Assembly (NCBI GenBank): GCA_034509735.1
Contig: JACGWO010000012.1
Coordinates: 26,193,188-26,257,187, forward strand
Direction: 5' to 3'
From: Sesamum alatum
Lineage: Eukaryota; Streptophyta; Magnoliopsida; Lamiales; Pedaliaceae
Length of the DNA: 64,000 nt
This document shows positions 23,495 through 35,639 of the stretch, piece by piece (position 1 is the stretch's first letter; every line of letters starts with the position of its first letter). The notes beneath the pieces were generated by a model, which was not told where the DNA came from, did not search any database, and saw only the letters and a program-made list of their open reading frames with translations. The position numbers and the translations under genes were made by a program.

Positions 23495-23965
23495 GATGAA
23501 AAGGAAATTTCTCTCACCAAAACAGATTGATATATTGTCAATCGCTGTGATTTAGTGGTTAAAATCAAATATTTTCATATTCATGATATGGGTTCGAATC
23601 TAAAATCCTCGTCAAGACGTTTGATAAAATTAAATGTATGTCTTAACTTAGCTCTTGGTGATAGTAGGTCGTGAACCTACAATCATCTCTTATTAATCTG
23701 GGAAGTACCAACCTTGTTTTCGATTTTTGGGTAAAAAGAAAAACGAAAGCAAAAACAGGTTGACGTAAACTAAGACCCTTTTTCTTTTTTTGAAACATCA
23801 ACTTTTTACTTCATAGAAAAACAAGAAAAACACACACACACGTCAACTTGTTTAGCACGGCTCAAACCTAAAACGATAGGACATTTCCAATCGTGAGAGA
23901 GCTGTAAGAAACTACTCAAGAAATACAACATAACGGCCAGAATAAAATAACAAGTAAGTTTTTGT
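23495..23965. repeat. Diverged direct copy of 27920-28120
   Basis: Shared blocks in the same order and orientation are 'gaaaaggaaatt', 'cagattga', 'ttgacgtaa', 'agcacgg.tcaaaccta', 'acatttcca', 'gaaatacaac' and 'caagt.aag'. The other copy lies between the second lectin kinase and the NAK kinase. The copy here is split by a SINE-like insert of about 220 bp (23534-23755). Confidence 0.6.
23534..23755 (+). mobile_element. SINE-like insertion
   Basis: An A-box-like 'gctgtgatttagtggtta' and a B-box-like 'atgggttcgaatc' have tRNA-type spacing, followed by a body with 'cgtcaagacgtttgata'. It interrupts the duplicated segment 23495-23965. Similar 'tcaagacgttta' sequence occurs in the tandem repeat at 38022-38230. 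Confidence 0.5.
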
Positions 23966-24544
23966 TTTATTGTGTGACTATTGTTCATGTAAGTAAAAGA
24001 GAACATGACATGACATATTGACATGTTATGTTGATATTTTAAGAAATAAAAATAATATTATATTATATATTCAAAAAACAATATATACCAAAAAAATTGT
24101 ATAACAAATCAAATTCAAACAAATTCTTGTTTCACACACCTATAAAGCATACAATCCAAATATATTCGCATTTGTCGCACAAAAATCAATAAAGTATTTT
24201 CATCCAATTGAAAATGCTGGAAACTGAAAATAAAAATCGAAACAAAACCAAACGAGCCCTTAGTTTGCGAAGATGGAAGTGCAGCATGACAGATCATACC
24301 TGGAATTCTTGCAAGATGCTTCCATAAACATCTAAAGTTTCATGTGTGCTCTTCAAAGAGAGTTATAACACATCCATTTCAATCAAAGAAACAACCATAT
24401 ACACATCCCTAAAACACACAACATTCATGTTGGTAGTTCAACTAGTCTGATCCATTACATCCAAGAACAAGCTTCTATGTCTGAATCTACTACAATCTGG
24501 CTGCCATCTTGGTGGGACTGATGATGTTTTAAGAACCGGAACCG

Positions 24545-26959
24545 TCAAGACGAACTAAAAACGGAAGGGCGAGGAGGGACGGAAACGTCGGCAACCCCCT
24601 CGAGCATCTGTGTCACTTTTCTCATGGATGGCCTTAGAGAAGGATCTTCTTGAATGCACCAAATTGCCACCATCACTAGCCTTTCCACACCCTTCATGTC
24701 ATTCATGGCTTCCTCATCATTTTCCACCAACATTTTCAACTTCTTTTTGCTGTAGCAATCATATACCCAATCAATCAAGGCCTCCTCTTGATCTCCCATG
24801 GCAAATTCCACACTTGACATGCAACAGATCATCTCAAGAAGCAGCACACCGAAGCTATAGACATCAACTTTCGATGTGATGGACGCTTTCCTAAACCATT
24901 CGGGTGCAAAGTACCCGACCGTCCCCCTAATGTGCGTCCGTGCAGCACGGCTCTGCTCGGATAGCAAAAGTTTAGCCAATCCAAAGTCGGAGATCTTGGG
25001 GATGAGGTACTCGTCCAAGAGTATGTTTTGAGGCTTGACGTCACAGTGTATGATCTGAGTGCTGCATTCTTCGTGCAAGTACGTTAGGCCTCTAGCGATA
25101 CCAAAGGCAATTTGCATTCTTTGGTGCCAATGGGGCCTTGATATGCCGAAGAGAAGGCTGGATAGAGAGCCGTTGCGCATGTACTCGTACACTAGAAGCC
25201 GGTTATTTCCTTCATCACAATAACCAAGAAGGGCGACTAAGTTCTTGTGGTGAGTCCGTCCAATCGCACTAACTTCAGTCGTGAACTCCTTCTCGCCCTC
25301 CGTTTCAGCCTTGTCCAATCTCTTGACCGCGATGTATCTCTTAGGAATAGATGGAATAACGCCTTTATATACAGTGCCAAAAGATCCTCGGCCTAGTTGC
25401 TGGTTGAAGCCCCCAGTTGCCTCCTCGAGTTCTTTGTATGTGTACCTTCTTATCCCATATAACGTTGAAGCCGACTGTAAATTCAGCATCTTCTTGTGGT
25501 ATACGAAGAAAATGGCAACTGATATGGCTGCTAACAGAAGAAAGTTAAAGAATACAGAGCTGCCAAGAAGTACTGATACAACGAGAACTACAGTGGACCG
25601 ATCTTTGCTTTTAGGACACAAGATCGTTTGATTGTTCCGTGGAACCTTAATCAAAGCGATCCTATTCACAGCTGTGGATTGTCTTCCATTGGACAGAGGG
25701 AATCTCTTCTTCCAACAATTGTTCCCATTATAGATAGCAGCTGCACAAAAACAGTCGCGGAGGCAGAATTCCTTACACCTCTCCTTATCCACTTCAGGTC
25801 CTGTCTGAAGCTCATAGTCAGTGAAGGGCCAATCAGTGTTGTTCAATTCCTTAAACTCCACAGAGGCAATGTCCGATTCCCATCCGTTTTGCTGGCAGCT
25901 AGGCAACTGAAAGTTTGGCTTGCAGCCTCGACGCAGATCAAGAGAATCCAAAGGAGAGTATCCTTCTGGACACAAGCAATTAGGCCTTCCATCTAAATTC
26001 ACACAGTAACTGTTATATCCACACGCCCCACTTCCTAAATTCCCCGAGACCGCCCTGCACATATCTTCTGGAGTCGTCTGAACAATGGACCAAGCCGGCA
26101 TGTAAGTTCTGGCATCAGCAGCATAGTTTCGTCTCGGATGATTATAGTGCCTGAAGACTCCATCTTCATCAATCCTGGCCATATAATAAAAATCCTGTCT
26201 GGATCCCAAGTTCCGTTTTGTGATGTTGAGTATGTTTTTGTTTCTGTCCTCTATGTAAATGAAACCAGCCTCATCAAAAACAAGCTCGGAGTCAGCATCA
26301 GGATGATTCGTCCCAGTAGCCCAATAAGCATCAGTTATAACTTCAGTCGGCAACAAAATAGAGTAAAGCACAAGATTTCCATCCGGTTGCATCCGGAGCT
26401 GGAACCCCCCGTCTGTAGAATTCGTATCAGATTGACGGGAAGTCAACCTCCCACCCTTCCTTAGCCTCTGACCAGGCAAGATTGTGTCAGTAGGCAATCT
26501 GAAGCTTTCCCATATGTAAATAGATGCTCCATTAATCAGGACAAAGTTGCCTGAATCCAGCATGGCTGCACATGCTGTTCTTTCATTGCCTGTCTCAGCC
26601 TTCCACACCTGCTGGTCCTGAGAATTGTAGAGAACAAGCTGCCCTTCATTCGTCAGCTCGATTCTTGATCCTTCTGGAACTCGATGGTCATTCAAGGACC
26701 AAACGATGGTTTCTTCGGGCACTTTATTGTACCATATGGCTAACAAGAAGAGATCTTGATTGGTAGATGGAGAACGTAGGAGGGGACGAAATCCAAAGGC
26801 AAATTCACCAGAAGGCGAAATCGGGCGATTTCCTCCTGCAGTTAAAACTGAGCCTAAATCTATGCTACAATCGGATTGACCGACTGCAAGAATGGCTGAT
26901 GAAAGACAAAACACTAACGTAAGTAAAAATAAATGGAACCCTTCAGCTCGAACAGCCAT
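24545..26959 (-). CDS. G-type lectin S-receptor-like Ser/Thr kinase (LECRK type), copy 2
   Basis: An intronless 804-aa ORF on the minus strand, colinear over its full length with the receptor at 20220-22643. It has the same order: signal peptide, bulb-lectin region, EGF-like and PAN-like cysteines, transmembrane helix at about 456-487, and a kinase with GRGSFGTV, an AVKR lysine, HCDVKPQN and DFGLAK. It is also a non-RD kinase. The activation-segment DNA is much closer to copy 1 than the lectin part, with long identical stretches. Differences concentrate in the ectodomain and around the ATP lysine (LAIKKLDMAEKQ against IAVKRLDKAETE). The ORF is intact, so both copies may work. The two genes share promoter-proximal sequence (ggtcctgtcct; agtttgatctttaga just before the ATG). 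Confidence 0.95.
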   Translation of the reverse strand: MAVRAEGFHLFLLTLVFCLSSAILAVGQSDCSIDLGSVLTAGGNRPISPSGEFAFGFRPLLRSPSTNQDLFLLAIWYNKVPEETIVWSLNDHRVPEGSRIELTNEGQLVLYNSQDQQVWKAETGNERTACAAMLDSGNFVLINGASIYIWESFRLPTDTILPGQRLRKGGRLTSRQSDTNSTDGGFQLRMQPDGNLVLYSILLPTEVITDAYWATGTNHPDADSELVFDEAGFIYIEDRNKNILNITKRNLGSRQDFYYMARIDEDGVFRHYNHPRRNYAADARTYMPAWSIVQTTPEDMCRAVSGNLGSGACGYNSYCVNLDGRPNCLCPEGYSPLDSLDLRRGCKPNFQLPSCQQNGWESDIASVEFKELNNTDWPFTDYELQTGPEVDKERCKEFCLRDCFCAAAIYNGNNCWKKRFPLSNGRQSTAVNRIALIKVPRNNQTILCPKSKDRSTVVLVVSVLLGSSVFFNFLLLAAISVAIFFVYHKKMLNLQSASTLYGIRRYTYKELEEATGGFNQQLGRGSFGTVYKGVIPSIPKRYIAVKRLDKAETEGEKEFTTEVSAIGRTHHKNLVALLGYCDEGNNRLLVYEYMRNGSLSSLLFGISRPHWHQRMQIAFGIARGLTYLHEECSTQIIHCDVKPQNILLDEYLIPKISDFGLAKLLLSEQSRAARTHIRGTVGYFAPEWFRKASITSKVDVYSFGVLLLEMICCMSSVEFAMGDQEEALIDWVYDCYSKKKLKMLVENDEEAMNDMKGVERLVMVAIWCIQEDPSLRPSMRKVTQMLEGVADVSVPPRPSVFSSS

Positions 26960-27352
26960 ATCTAAAGATCAAACTTAGTTACATACACACCGATCATGAA
27001 TTGAACTCTTATGACCTGCTTGAGTTCTAATGTCCTTTATGTGCTTTTGTATAAAGTGAATGGCTTTTACCATTCAAAGGGAGACTGATCTATGAGAGAA
27101 AAGGAAGCATTGCAAGAACTTCCAGTTGGAATAATAGGACAGGACCAGATGCATCAGCTGAAAAGTATGGCATATTAACGCGTCAACATGGTTGTCTTAA
27201 ATGTTTAATTTATTGTTCTGTGATGATTTTCTTGTCCTAATTTTCAATGTTGTATTTATGATTGGACTTGAGAGTTGAGATCATACCATGTAGAGACTTG
27301 TATTCAGCTTGAACAGTGAGTGAGCAGACGAGGTCTTCGCTAACTGTTTGTT

Positions 27353-27505
27353 CGAAAATTCTTACCCGAATCAAACCAATCACAAAGCAGGTGTGATATA
27401 CTTGTCATGTGATTTGTTACTTTTCTTGAACTATACACCAATCACAGGACAAGTGTAATTGATTCATGTACGGCCAAACGCAATTTGGGTTAGAATTTCC
27501 GCTGT
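27353..27505. repeat. MITE fragment, 'attctagccca' family
   Basis: 'aatcaaaccaatcacaaagc', 'cacttgtcctgtgattggtg'-type sequence and 'gggttagaatttccgc' match, with decay, the element at 2459-2634. It lies upstream of the second lectin kinase and may sit in its promoter. Confidence 0.4.
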
Positions 27506-27919
27506 TTGGTATGATCACGCAAGTTTTTGGCTTGTTGACTGCAAATACATCAGTAGCAAATTCCACAGAGGCAGATGATGACCATTGCAACACTTGCATA
27601 GTACTGACTTTTAGCTTAAATTTTTTAGGGAAGTTTAACCTCTTTTTGATACAGACTCTTCATACAGTTGAAATTTTATTATTATTATTATTATCACAAA
27701 ATGACATTACATTTCACATTTCTCTTAACATATTCACACCATATACATAAAATATTTTCTAAAATATATAGATGATACGAATGTTATACACATAAGCATA
27801 TACATCTTAAATAAAACACGAGATATAATACCACGTTGCAGTAAAAAAACTTGCGTGCAGCCCAAGTGACTGCTGGATGCCGGCAAGCTCAAGCATAATC
27901 GCCCAAAATACTTAGAAAA

Positions 27920-28120
27920 CCTGAAAAGGAAATTCAGCCTCGCTGAAATAGATTGACGTAATAAGACCATATAGTTTCTCTTTGAAACGTCAACATTTTG
28001 ACAAGCACGGTTCAAACCTACAAACAGCCAACACATTTCCAACTCCAGGAAAGTGGAAAGAAAATACTATGGAAATACAACGGAACGACTAGCAGAATAG
28101 AATCACAAGTCAAGTCTGGC
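27920..28120. repeat. Sequence duplicated at 23495-23965
   Basis: This is the uninterrupted copy of the segment described at 23495-23965. It lies about 0.5 kb beyond the stop codon of the NAK kinase, probably in or just past that gene's 3' UTR. Confidence 0.55.
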
Positions 28121-28645
28121 CAGGGGCCAGTGAAACGAAATGCGACAACCAAATCCCAGATTTGGCCAAGAAGATAAAATAGCACCAAGTCACAGGCCGA
28201 CTACCCAACATAAGTACAATAGCATTTAGCACAATATAACAAAAATCCCAAGGAGCTTCGGCCTCAGAACTCTGTTGTTCAACAATTCCACGACAGAAAG
28301 TTAGATTCGTTTATCCAACCTTCCACAAGCAAACCAGAAAGACTGCGTAATGGTGAAAGAGAAATGCATATATACCCCTCATACCCCCTTGATATAACAG
28401 TGAGCGGCATAGAAATATCATAAACTAGTAATAGCTAAAATCTACAAAATAGATCGATTCATTCAGGAATGAGAATGAAAAGGGGTTACCATATTAAACT
28501 GAAGGTGTGGAGGTAGCATATATTCATCTTTGTTGTGATTGAGTCTATATAATAATACACAACAAATTCAACATCAGAAAACAACTCATGAAAATACTTC
28601 TCTCCTGTTCCTTTTAGTTCTCTATACCACCCTTCCTTCAATCAA

Positions 28646-31600
28646 CTAGAAACCAGCCCAACCAGCAGGTTGCGATTCCAACTTACTTCCCGTGCTCTTT
28701 GATTCACCAAAGCGCTGAGAATTATTGAATTCACCAACAGGTAGATTTACCTTAGGGCTAGCAGAGGAAGCCACCTTAAAACTATCAGGTCCAAACCCCC
28801 AAGTATTGGCACCTGAAGATAGTTCAGCAGCCTGATTATTCTGCTGACCGTTTCTTGTTCTAGCAGATCTAGAAGCACTGTTTGTTGGCATGGTTTGCGG
28901 CTTGGGATCATCAGTGAAGGCTTGCCACTGTTGAGCATCTGGGCTTGGAGAACCTCGCTCAAAAAGACCTTGTTGGAGTTCCCAGACCGTTCCTTCAATC
29001 TTCTCTTTCTGTTTTAATAATACACACATAAGAGTTAGTTTCTCTGTGTAAGGTAGTTGTATTAATCTCCAGACAACAAGCACAACAAGTAAATTACACC
29101 CAACTAAAACAATAAGGGGCACCCTGCGGAAATATCACAAGTAAGTTACTAAAAGTAAAACATGTAAAGAAAAACATTACTAAAAAGTAAAACATGAAAA
29201 GAGCACTTCAGTTGGGCAAAAGTATACCTGCGGAGTAGAAGATGTTTGGCTTCCAGAAGAAGCTAAGTTTCTCTGGGGTTCCCTACTCGGTGATGGAGTT
29301 CTTGCAGCTAGAGCCTGCTTAAGATCTTGTATCTCTTGTCTCTGTGACCTGCAAATTGCCGTGAGTTTTTCATATTTGGAGGTTATTTCTGCCTTCTCTG
29401 CACTGACATTTGCAAGCTGCCCCTTGAGCTTTTCTACCTCAGCCTCTAACATCTCTTCCTTCTCTGCTTTCAGACGGTTATTGCTGGGACTTTGTGTAGG
29501 GGTATTGAATTCAGCAACAAAAGCATTATATGCGTCATTTTGAAAGCTAGGTGTGACCTCTGGTTTTGATTGTTTTGATCTTTCAGTATTACGGTCCAAA
29601 TTATCTGGAAACAGATTTAAGTCCTTAGTTGGCAACTCACTTGGCCTATTGACTGATCTACCTTGTAGATTCTTCTGGACATGAGGAGTTTGAAAATTAT
29701 GCTCCTTTTGTGGTGTTATATGAGAAGCTGGATGCATGTCAGGACGTATCTTCTCAGCTCCAGATGATTTATGGTCAGTAGCGTCTTCATCATATTTTGG
29801 CCTGGTCTTGTCCTCCCTCAATTCTGGACCTTTTGCGTGCTGAGTACTCCAGAAAGCACCCAAAGGACCAGTGCTTTCGCCTGATCTCGAATTATTTGCG
29901 GTTGATGGCACATTTCGAGGTGCTTCGGATGAGGGAGGAGGAGGTGGACTTCTACGAGGCATTGGACTAGACTTGTTTGCAGGCTTTGGCATGCCTGCAC
30001 ATAGCAAGAAATTAGAAGCCTATCAAATGGCAGCAAAACACACATTAAAGTTTGGGCAGGATTTGAAATTTCTAATATAAGACTCATCGGTAATGTTCTT
30101 GACCATCTTCACTTTGAAGTTAACTTGACGTTTAACGGGTTCTTAGAATCTTATTACTAATTTCAACACACAAGTTACAATATCCTCATGGACCTCACCT
30201 GCAAGCACATCCGTACCATGTTGCAGCATCTCCGGAGGTCTATCAGGCAATGACTTCTGCAACCCATCTGGTAGAAGATCATTAACACGAAACCACACCT
30301 GCAACAGAAGGAGCCAAATAAAATCAATCACTACATATACAGGCAACTCAGCCCTCATGATTTCCATGGGCGCAAAAATCTACAACTAACCTAAGTTCAT
30401 GGGGATGAATGGCCAATCAAGCAAAATGCTTGCCTGCGTGATATCTGGTCTGTCATCTGGGGAAGATTGAAGCATGTCTCTGATAAGGTCTGTCAGCAAT
30501 GTATTGTATTTGGGTAAATCTGGGATGCGATAGTTCCCATTTAAAATTTGAAGCTTTGATTCACCATCAAATGCCAACTTCAAGTAACATATGCGGAAAA
30601 GGAGACAACCAAGTGCCTGCAAACAACAAAACTCAGTGTCAGATATTTACCGAGTTCATAGAGAAGACAAGCCAATTGAATGTTCTTGCTGGACTAACCG
30701 ACATGTCAGGTACCGGTCAACTTACCCATATATCTACTTTCTCATTTATAAGTTCTCTCCGAAATAGATCCCACATCTAAGCCATAAGAGGAAGAGGAAT
30801 CAACAGTTATACCATATAAAAGGTAACAATAAGATCTTGATAGAAAGTCCTCCATCTACCTCAGGGGCCCTATAGGCAGGTGTTGTGTGTTTCCTTATAT
30901 TGTCTTCCTCAATTCCCATTTCTTCAGGTTTCTCAAAGCGTTTATGGTTGGTAGAGATGCTACCAAAATCACATAACTTCCACAAGCCATCAGACCCCAG
31001 CAAAAGATTCTCAGCCTTCAAATCTCTATGTATTGCAACTCAGAATAGTGAGCATATAAGCCAAAATGGGAAATATTTTCAAGTCTCTTAACAGAAACAC
31101 ATAACAATAATCTATATTATTAAACCAAAAGAACAATCATGGTAAAGTTTCAAAATATTATTTTCAGCAGACCCGAAAACAATAGAGATAATACAAGAAA
31201 ACACTTAAGTCTTTACATAAAAGCGTTTCTAGATGCCAACACCAGAAGTAAAGCATAAATTTCAACCACCTACAAACACATAATATAGCTACATATCTTG
31301 TGCTTTGTAAATTAGTAGCCTCGGGCTCCAATTCAGAATAGGAAAAAGTGTGTACAGAGATAAACAGAGCACAAGTTGGGTATTTAAAGGTGGTCTAAAG
31401 GTGACAACTTCTGCAAAGTGAGAATAATCTTTCTATACATAAAAAGTAAAAACATCAAAGCAATTACCGGTGAGCAATAGGTGGAGTCTGGCAGTGCATT
31501 GCAAATACAGCATTGCATGCATCCCTAAAAATTGTTAGGACCTGCTTCTCCTCAAAGAACCCAGCTCCCCTGCTCTCCAGCACATTTACCAGGGACTTCT

Positions 31601-31931
31601 CACAATATTCCATGAGAAGGAAAGCCTCTTTGGTACGGCCCATATCAAAGATAGCATGGGCATGAAGGGTGACAACATTGGGATGCCCTTTGAGAGTTTT
31701 CATAACTGAAATTTCCTTCATCACTAGCTCTTGTGACTCTTCATCATTGCATATGATGTGCTTTAACGCATACTGCTTGGATCCATGTACTGCGTCTCGA
31801 GCTAAGTAAACACATGAGAATCCACCCTCTGCAATGGCATTTTTAATCTGAACTTTGAAATTGCCAATGTCAATGAAACGGCCTTCAAGCCCAGTTTGCT
31901 CTTTTTGCATGAAGGGTTTAAATCTCCACAT
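28646..31931 (-). CDS. NAK-family (AAK1/GAK-like) Ser/Thr kinase, with an apparent frameshift at HRD
   Basis: Seven coding exons: 31931-31468, 31026-30860, 30776-30726, 30616-30434, 30298-30199, 29994-29228 and 29008-28646 (stop TAG), about 697 aa if one base is discounted. The kinase domain has a Gly-rich loop EGGFSCVYLA (35-44), ATP lysine K57, PPIAHR at the exon 1 end, DFGSIS (about 174-179) and a TTPAYRAPE segment. A Pro/Ser-rich linker, a coiled coil (about residues 480-540, KAEKEEMLEAEVEKLKG...) and the tail AGWAGF follow. Relatives are the yeast Ark/Prk and animal AAK1/GAK kinases, which act on clathrin adaptors. The plant role is inferred. Exon 2 has four T where three are needed, so after HR-D the frame shifts and TGA follows at 31013-31011. 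This is either a sequence error or a disabled allele. Intron 4 needs a GC donor (30433-30432). Confidence 0.88.
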
Positions 31932-31961
31932 GATTACGGATGATTCTTTTTAACAAAAACA

Positions 31962-33668
31962 CTGCAAATGGTTATCAAAATGTCAGCAAATACAATTTTT
32001 ATTAAATATGACCAAACTAAATCACAAATATTTGGACAGACAAATGGAGGCTAAAGATCAGTCGAAGTCAGTATGAACTAAACACAATTACACTAAAGGT
32101 CAGTTAAAATCAATATGGAAGTGAACAATTACAGCTTCTGAATACACAAGTACCAATTACCAATTTTCTCGTGGAAACTATACCTCCATCAGTTACTAGG
32201 TACAATGTTGAATTAGCATTTATTCAAAGGAAAATAAGAGCTTGATATCTAAATACTTCCAGCTTCTGCAGTTATTCCTTAAATTGGGTGGCAAAATGTA
32301 ATAAAAGTGATAACATAATCTGTTTTAAGCTGTAATAATAGACTGGATCAGGTCTGCTTTGGCTTTGGTTGTTCAAGAATTATCTACAAGGCAGTAGAAT
32401 TATTTAAATGATATAAGTTATAGTAAAAAGTAAGAAAGTCATCAATATTATCAGAAATCATCCACCAACTACCAGCATTTACATTTAAATTGCCCAGAAC
32501 TAGTTAATTATAACAATGCTTCCTTACATGAAAAGATAACAAAAAAAAAATCACATGTCAAGTTTGAGGGAACCATGACGATGAAGGGTAATTTCCTCAA
32601 AATTAAGATGATCACACGGCAAACAAAAAGCAGACTGTGAACCGACCTGAACTAAAGCATAATATGCCTGCTGCGCCCTGCAGGCGGGACACAACAGACT
32701 ACAGGCAACTATAATTTAATATTATACCATGATTCTCAGTTCAGTTTAGTTTCATTTGGCTACCCAGACTAATTAAGTATTAAAGTACCATACCCTATAA
32801 CAGTAAAGTAGTCACTCATATGCTAGCAGAGTCAGTCCAATCAAAACTCCTAGGTTTCTATCTCACCATTGCTCATTTATGATAAAACAAAACTGCACGT
32901 GCTAGGCCTCAAAAATGACTCCTGAGCGCAAATGAGGGCTGCCTACTGACAGGAATCTAGAGACATTAAATCTTCAGATAATTTTAACTTAAACTTTTGT
33001 ATGAGATGGTCATTCAATATCAACACCACTATGGTAGTCATCACCACCGCTACAATCTTCATAAAGATGACCCCAAAAGCAAAATAACAACATACGAGTC
33101 TAATCAACAGATTTTAACTAAATCTAGCCACCGCCACTAGCCCATGTCCACAAAAGGTTCTCAAAACCACCTTTACCACAACTAGAAACCTCAGACCAGC
33201 ATCATCACGTTCTACCCGCATTGGCAGTATAAACATTTTCAGTCATAAATACACAGATCTAGACAGATATACATAAAGAAATCACTCTTTATAGATCTAC
33301 ACATACACAATTCCATAAAAAACCCACGTAGATTTTAGCACCAAAACTCAACCTTTTCGTTCCATATTATAAAGCAAACGGCGAAGAAGTATACCTCTCA
33401 ACTTGATGGTCCCAAACTAATATGGTGATGAAAAAACAATGGTACTGACAGGGAAAATACGCTGAAGGTAGCCGATGCCGATAACGAGGATATCGAACGA
33501 GATTTCAGCTACAAAACCACTGAAAACCGAATCCTAGAAAAAAAAAAAATGCAGTAAAAAAAAATGACGCAAATCAATCCACAAGATCTTGAGCTACAAT
33601 TCAACTGATCGAGAATATCATCATACAATTTGCTCGAAATCTTACGAGAAAAAGAGAGATTGACATAC
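31962..33668 (-). other. Probable 5'-UTR intron of the NAK-family kinase
   Basis: On the minus strand a GT donor (CCCAG|GTATGT, intron start 33668) and an acceptor (TTTGCAG, end 31962) would join a leader exon of about 33669-33760 to the 30-nt leader just before the ATG at 31931. No ORF in this 1.7 kb resembles a protein. Long leader introns are common in plant housekeeping genes. Confidence 0.5.
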
Positions 33669-34067
33669 CTGGGAAGAGCGGACTCGATCTGAAATTCAGG
33701 TCGGATTGATTAGACGAGATCTGGGGATTGGGAATGAAAGAAATAGCTTTTTGGATTTGGAGAACTCAGTGAAAGATATGATTTTGTGAATGCAAAAGTA
33801 TAAAAAATGGGGTGAAGATGCGTATAATTTTTGTATGTATATATAACGTGGGGTGGGGAAGAGGGAGAGGGCGGGGGGCAGATGGGAATAAAGAGTCGCG
33901 TTAATTACGTTAGCGTTTTATCCTTTAGGCCAAAAAGGGTTTCTATTTGCTTTCGGCTTTGTCGCATTTGGCACAAATTCATTGATGCGCTTTTTGTACT
34001 ACTCTACTGCAGGCGTAGTGGAGGGGTTCACCTCTTTCAAATACTAATAATTAGGATCTATGTCTAA

Positions 34068-35213
34068 TAATAATAATATAATTATTAGTGTTATTATTTC
34101 CTCTAATCCAATTTTAAATATATATTGATGTAGGGACCACATATCCACCACTGAATGATTAGAACGGTCTTTAGCTTTGGCAAAAATAACAATCCGTTTG
34201 AATTTGGTCGATTGAATCCGACCCGATATAATTATCTATAAGAGACGTCGGATCTTTTTACGATCAACGGGGCTCAAAATCATCCACGTCATATTTATAT
34301 AGTTGTTTCAAGTAGACATCAATTATAAGTACTTCAATTTGTATACATCAAATATATGTACCGTTAATCGTATTTATCAAACTACGTATTGTTTTCAAAC
34401 CGACCTATTTGCCTTGAACATTTAGGGGTATAAGAATTTACACAATGTTTTTCTATTCTTGTTATTTGGGTGGGTACTTGTGAAAAATAATGATTGAAAC
34501 ATCTATTCATTTGTTGTTAATGAAAAAGATTGATCTCACGTACCGAATGAAAAAAATGTACAACGTGGAAAAATATAAAAAGTTTGACATAAATTTTTCT
34601 TTAAAAAAAGAAAAAACCAACTCCGACATATTTTCGTACGATTGAAATCTAATCCAAATAAAATACAAGTTTTAATCAATGTGCAACGAAATATATTTTT
34701 AATTTTTACGTGAGAGATAAAGTTAAGTTATTGCACGTTAATAGGTGAAATACATGTCAAATTTTAGAAGTAATTTTAGCATAATTACTTTCTAGAACTT
34801 AGAATATTAGTTTAGTGGACGAGGCCATAAATTACGGGTGCTTCATATTTCTTTGATTATAAAACACTTGAATTTTTTTATTATATCATTTAATATATTC
34901 AAATATTAAATAATAATTAAATATATATATTACTAATTTTAAATAAATTAATAAAAAAAGAATTAAATAAATAAAAGATTATGACATTGCACTAGGTAAT
35001 TTTCTTAGCAAATAAGTAAGGTAACACCATAAATCATTTTCCTCATGATTGAAGTGATTTGCTATTTGACCTAACTGGCCGACTCAACAGTAAAATTTCC
35101 CCAAACCTGACTTTAATTTAATTCAACCCTAAAATTGGAAGCCAACATGTCTCACTCAATGATTTTTTTTTTTAAATTAACACAATAAAACAATTGATGT
35201 GTATTAATTTTTC
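34068..35213. other. AT-rich intergenic DNA, no gene seen
   Basis: Unstructured AT-rich sequence with short poly-A/T tracts. No recognisable ORF, tRNA or complete element is seen. Confidence 0.5.
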
Positions 35214-35639
35214 GGTAAATTACAGCCATTCCCACGAGGTTTGACATAGTTATAAATACATTCTCATTGTTTGAAAAATATAAATACCCCCTGAGGTTTA
35301 TAATTTTTATCCAAAAGCCTTAAATTGACCATTTTTGTCTTAAAATTTTTATTAAAACTGTAGAAAAATTAGTTAAGGCAAATTGCATTATTGCTCCTTT
35401 GTTAAAAAATATTAAGAAACATCTCCCTGCGCATTGTAGTTCCAAAAAAAATTTAAGAATTAAACAAAAAATAATTAAGTACATAAGGGCATTTTGGTCA
35501 GTTCACCCATAAAAATGAATGAAAATGGATTATTTGTTAGACGGTTACAAACCTCAGGGGGGGTACGTGTAATTTTTCTAACAATGAAGGAGTATTTATA
35601 ATTATATCAAACCTCATAGGAGCTAGCTGTAATTTACCC
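35214..35639. mobile_element. Foldback element, same family as 9650-10079
   Basis: 'gggcattttggtcagttca' and 'tggattatttgttagacg' are shared with 9650-10079, as are the inverted ends 'gtaaattacagc' and 'gctgtaatttac'. A target duplication could not be identified. Confidence 0.65.

Larger units (their letters stand above)
22644..24544. other. Spacer between the convergent lectin kinases
   Basis: This holds the 3' ends of both lectin kinase genes. I see (TA)n at about 23170-23190, a SINE-like insertion at 23534-23755 and a decayed copy of the sequence found at 27920-28120. No protein-coding gene is visible. Confidence 0.6.

Noticed and set aside
24610..26766. Several plus-strand ORFs of 60-120 codons across the second lectin kinase
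   Set aside because: They are antisense shadows of an intact receptor gene on the minus strand.
33831..34067. Plus-strand 78-codon ORF upstream of the NAK kinase
   Set aside because: It overlaps the probable promoter and leader of the kinase, its composition is driven by a G-rich stretch, and no domain is visible.
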